The notes under the pieces are model-generated. The model saw only the letters and a list, made by a program, of their open reading frames with translations. It ran no database searches and was not told the DNA's origin. A stretch of 6,742 nt of DNA from Ktedonobacterales bacterium (lineage in GTDB: Bacteria; Chloroflexota; Ktedonobacteria; Ktedonobacterales; JACDGC01), in assembly GCA_013815535.1 (NCBI GenBank), contig JACDGC010000213.1, positions 1 to 6,742 of the forward strand. The letters are read 5' to 3'. A program made the translations under genes and the position numbers. Position 1 is the first letter of the stretch, and the number at the start of each line of letters is the position of its first letter. Shown in pieces: positions 5,455 to 6,742 of this stretch.

Positions 5455-6120
5455 TTGGCACAAGCTGGCGCGGTGCAACCAAAACCGCTGATGCGTGGCT
5501 GGCTGCACGCGGGCGCGGCGGTTGCGGCATTCGTCATCACCAGCATCTATTGCTGGCTCAGCCGTAATGATGTCCCCAAACTGCTGTCGCTGCTCATCTT
5601 TGGGCTTTCGATGATCGAGCTTTACACCGTCAGCGCGCTCTATCACATCGGCAATTGGTCGCCGCGCGTGCGGGGGGTGTTGCGTTCGCTGGACCATGCG
5701 AACATCTTTTTACTCATCGCAGGCACCTACACGCCGCTGTGCTTCAACGTTTTAGCGGGCTGGGCACGCGTCTTATTGTTGGGGAGCATCTGGCTGCTGG
5801 CGGTGTTGGGTCTGGTGTTGGCCATCTTCACCACGCGCCTGCCCCGCTGGATCTCACCGGTGCTGTATGTGGCGATGGGGTGGCTGGCCGTGCTGGCGCT
5901 GCCGCTCTTTTTGGCACGCTTGCCCGTGGTGGCCATCTTGCTGCTCATTGGTGGCGGGGTGCTCTATACCATTGGTGCCATCGTCTATGCGCGGCGCTGG
6001 CCGAATCCCTTTCCCCGCGTGTTTGGCTTTCACGAAGTCTTCCACGTCTTTGTGATCGGGGGGAGTGCCGCCTTCATCATCATGATTGGGAGTTGGGTGC
6101 TGCCGATCATGCGGATGTAG
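5455..6120 (+). CDS. Hemolysin III / TrhA family seven-helix membrane protein (CREST/PAQR-like)
   Basis: The family consists of integral membrane proteins related to PAQR receptors and alkaline ceramidases. Members have been linked to membrane-lipid homeostasis and, historically, to hemolysis, but the reaction is not settled. The protein has 221 residues, typical for the family. About seven hydrophobic segments are visible (roughly 17-35, 41-60, 82-100, 104-124, 133-153, 157-179, 195-217). The metal-site signature is complete: S60-ALY-H64, D80 in LRSLDHANIFLLIAGTYTP, and H193-EVF-H197 near the C-terminus. The usual extra His a few residues later is absent (SAAFII). An in-frame TAA at 5428-5430 limits the start. 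TTG 5455 is preferred because GAGGG lies 7 nt upstream; GTG 5473 and ATG 5491 are alternatives with poorer signals. It is divergent from the sigma operon and overlaps the next gene tail to tail by 14 bp. Any role in lysis here is unsupported. Confidence 0.9.
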   Translation: MAQAGAVQPKPLMRGWLHAGAAVAAFVITSIYCWLSRNDVPKLLSLLIFGLSMIELYTVSALYHIGNWSPRVRGVLRSLDHANIFLLIAGTYTPLCFNVLAGWARVLLLGSIWLLAVLGLVLAIFTTRLPRWISPVLYVAMGWLAVLALPLFLARLPVVAILLLIGGGVLYTIGAIVYARRWPNPFPRVFGFHEVFHVFVIGGSAAFIIMIGSWVLPIMRM

Positions 6121-6640
6121 CAGCGGGGGATGAGGAAGCATCCGATGTGGGGGTGAGGAGCACAATGGGGATGTGTCGGCCTGCCCGACCTGCATACGAG
6201 AGATAGCCCGCATAGATCGACGCGGCATAGCCCCAAAAGCGCGCGTATTCGGCCCCGTCGATCTCCGTCGCCAGATAGGTGCCGGTTGTGCCTTTGACCA
6301 AACAGGTCACGTGGGGCTGCGCCTTGCAGTTGAAATACCACCCTGGCAGATGGGCTTGCCCCCAATTCGAGGCGACGACCGCTAAGCGACCAGGGTGTTC
6401 GCGGTCGGGGATGCCCAAGAGCGGCGTCGTTCGTGGTCGGCCAGATTTCGCGCCGATGGTGGTGAGGTTGACCACGGGCAACCGCGCCAGCAACGCCATG
6501 GCCGAGGTGCGCCCGCCACTGAGCCGAAACACCCCGCGATCGAGGTGATGCAGCAGGCGCGCGTTGATGGCCGAAAGGGGCCGAGAAGCGACGACCCGCT
6601 GGATGCGCGCGGTCATGGGTGAGGGGGAGTCGTGCGCCAT
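6107..6640 (-). CDS. Deazaflavin (F420)-dependent nitroreductase family protein (DUF385 / Ddn-like)
   Basis: Proteins of this split-barrel family use reduced F420 to reduce quinones, nitro compounds or related substrates; Ddn of Mycobacterium is the best-known member. From the ATG at 6640 the product has 177 residues, a typical length. Family signatures appear in order: VVNLTTIGAKSGRPRTTPLL (56-75), VASNWGQAHLPGWYFNCKAQ (89-108, family form HPAWYHNLxANP), and YAGYLSYAGRAGRHIPIVLL (143-162). The frame extends 9 nt further to a GTG at 6649, but AGGTGG lies 5 nt before the ATG, so I prefer 6640; ATG 6616 is also possible. The C-terminal tail (TSDASSSPAATSA) is Ser/Ala-rich and lies partly in the 14-bp overlap with the convergent membrane-protein gene. 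Cofactor use is inferred from family membership; FMN-like or heme-related variants cannot be excluded. The 93 bp upstream to the window edge show no clear promoter. Confidence 0.88.
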   Translation of the reverse strand: MAHDSPSPMTARIQRVVASRPLSAINARLLHHLDRGVFRLSGGRTSAMALLARLPVVNLTTIGAKSGRPRTTPLLGIPDREHPGRLAVVASNWGQAHLPGWYFNCKAQPHVTCLVKGTTGTYLATEIDGAEYARFWGYAASIYAGYLSYAGRAGRHIPIVLLTPTSDASSSPAATSA

Positions 6641-6742
6641 CAGTGCCACCTGCTCTCGCGGTTTGGGGATCTCGCATCCATTCTCGCATATGGCTGAGGT
6701 CGAGGCGCGGCCCTTGCGCGGGCAAATGGACCTCTGACGAAG

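Noticed and set aside
6030..6725. 231-codon minus-strand frame overlapping the Ddn-like gene
   Set aside because: It is rich in Arg, Pro and His, as expected for an off-frame reading of GC-rich DNA, while the overlapping frame shows clear family motifs.

Overview
The window looks like a chromosomal segment from a bacterium of the Chloroflexota (possibly Ktedonobacteria- or Herpetosiphon-like). This rests on the style of the integrase remnant, a probable F420-type deazaflavin-dependent reductase next to an ECF sigma/anti-sigma pair, and the mixed composition. The assignment is an inference, and no rRNA or other phylogenetic marker is present. No rRNA, tRNA or CRISPR array was seen.

The left half (about 1-3290) is accessory in character and visibly more AT-rich. 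It starts with a decayed tyrosine recombinase on the minus strand. That gene has lost its N-terminal arm-binding region and is frameshifted in a C4/G4 run at 132-135, and the window edge cuts it just after the HxxR box. Eleven bases from its broken 5' end lies copy A of a 90-bp repeat (723-812). Copy B (3166-3255) lies in the same orientation exactly 2443 bp further on, with 76/90 identities and no gaps by hand alignment. Each copy carries a doubled TGACRACA box and a long perfect hairpin. Between the copies lie a complete transmembrane methyl-accepting chemotaxis protein (1004-2764), a 28-bp palindrome just after it, and about 350 bp with no recognisable gene. The repeat-gene-repeat arrangement beside a dead integrase is the most unusual feature of the window.

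The right half (about 3450-6742) is GC-rich and tightly packed. On the minus strand an ECF sigma factor (4646-5248) and its membrane-spanning zinc-finger anti-sigma factor (3456-4649) form a two-gene operon joined by an ATGA overlap. A candidate ECF-type promoter (TGTTAC-N15-CGTA) precedes the sigma gene, suggesting self-activation. The anti-sigma factor has a Thr/Pro-rich stalk and a cysteine-containing extracytoplasmic domain that I do not recognise, presumably the sensor.

Divergent from this operon is a seven-helix hemolysin III/TrhA-family (CREST superfamily) membrane protein (5455-6120), with its own candidate vegetative promoter and a TTG start. It overlaps by 14 bp, tail to tail, with a minus-strand DUF385/Ddn-type nitroreductase (about 6107-6640). 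Both genes may respond to envelope or redox conditions, but the sequence itself shows only proximity.
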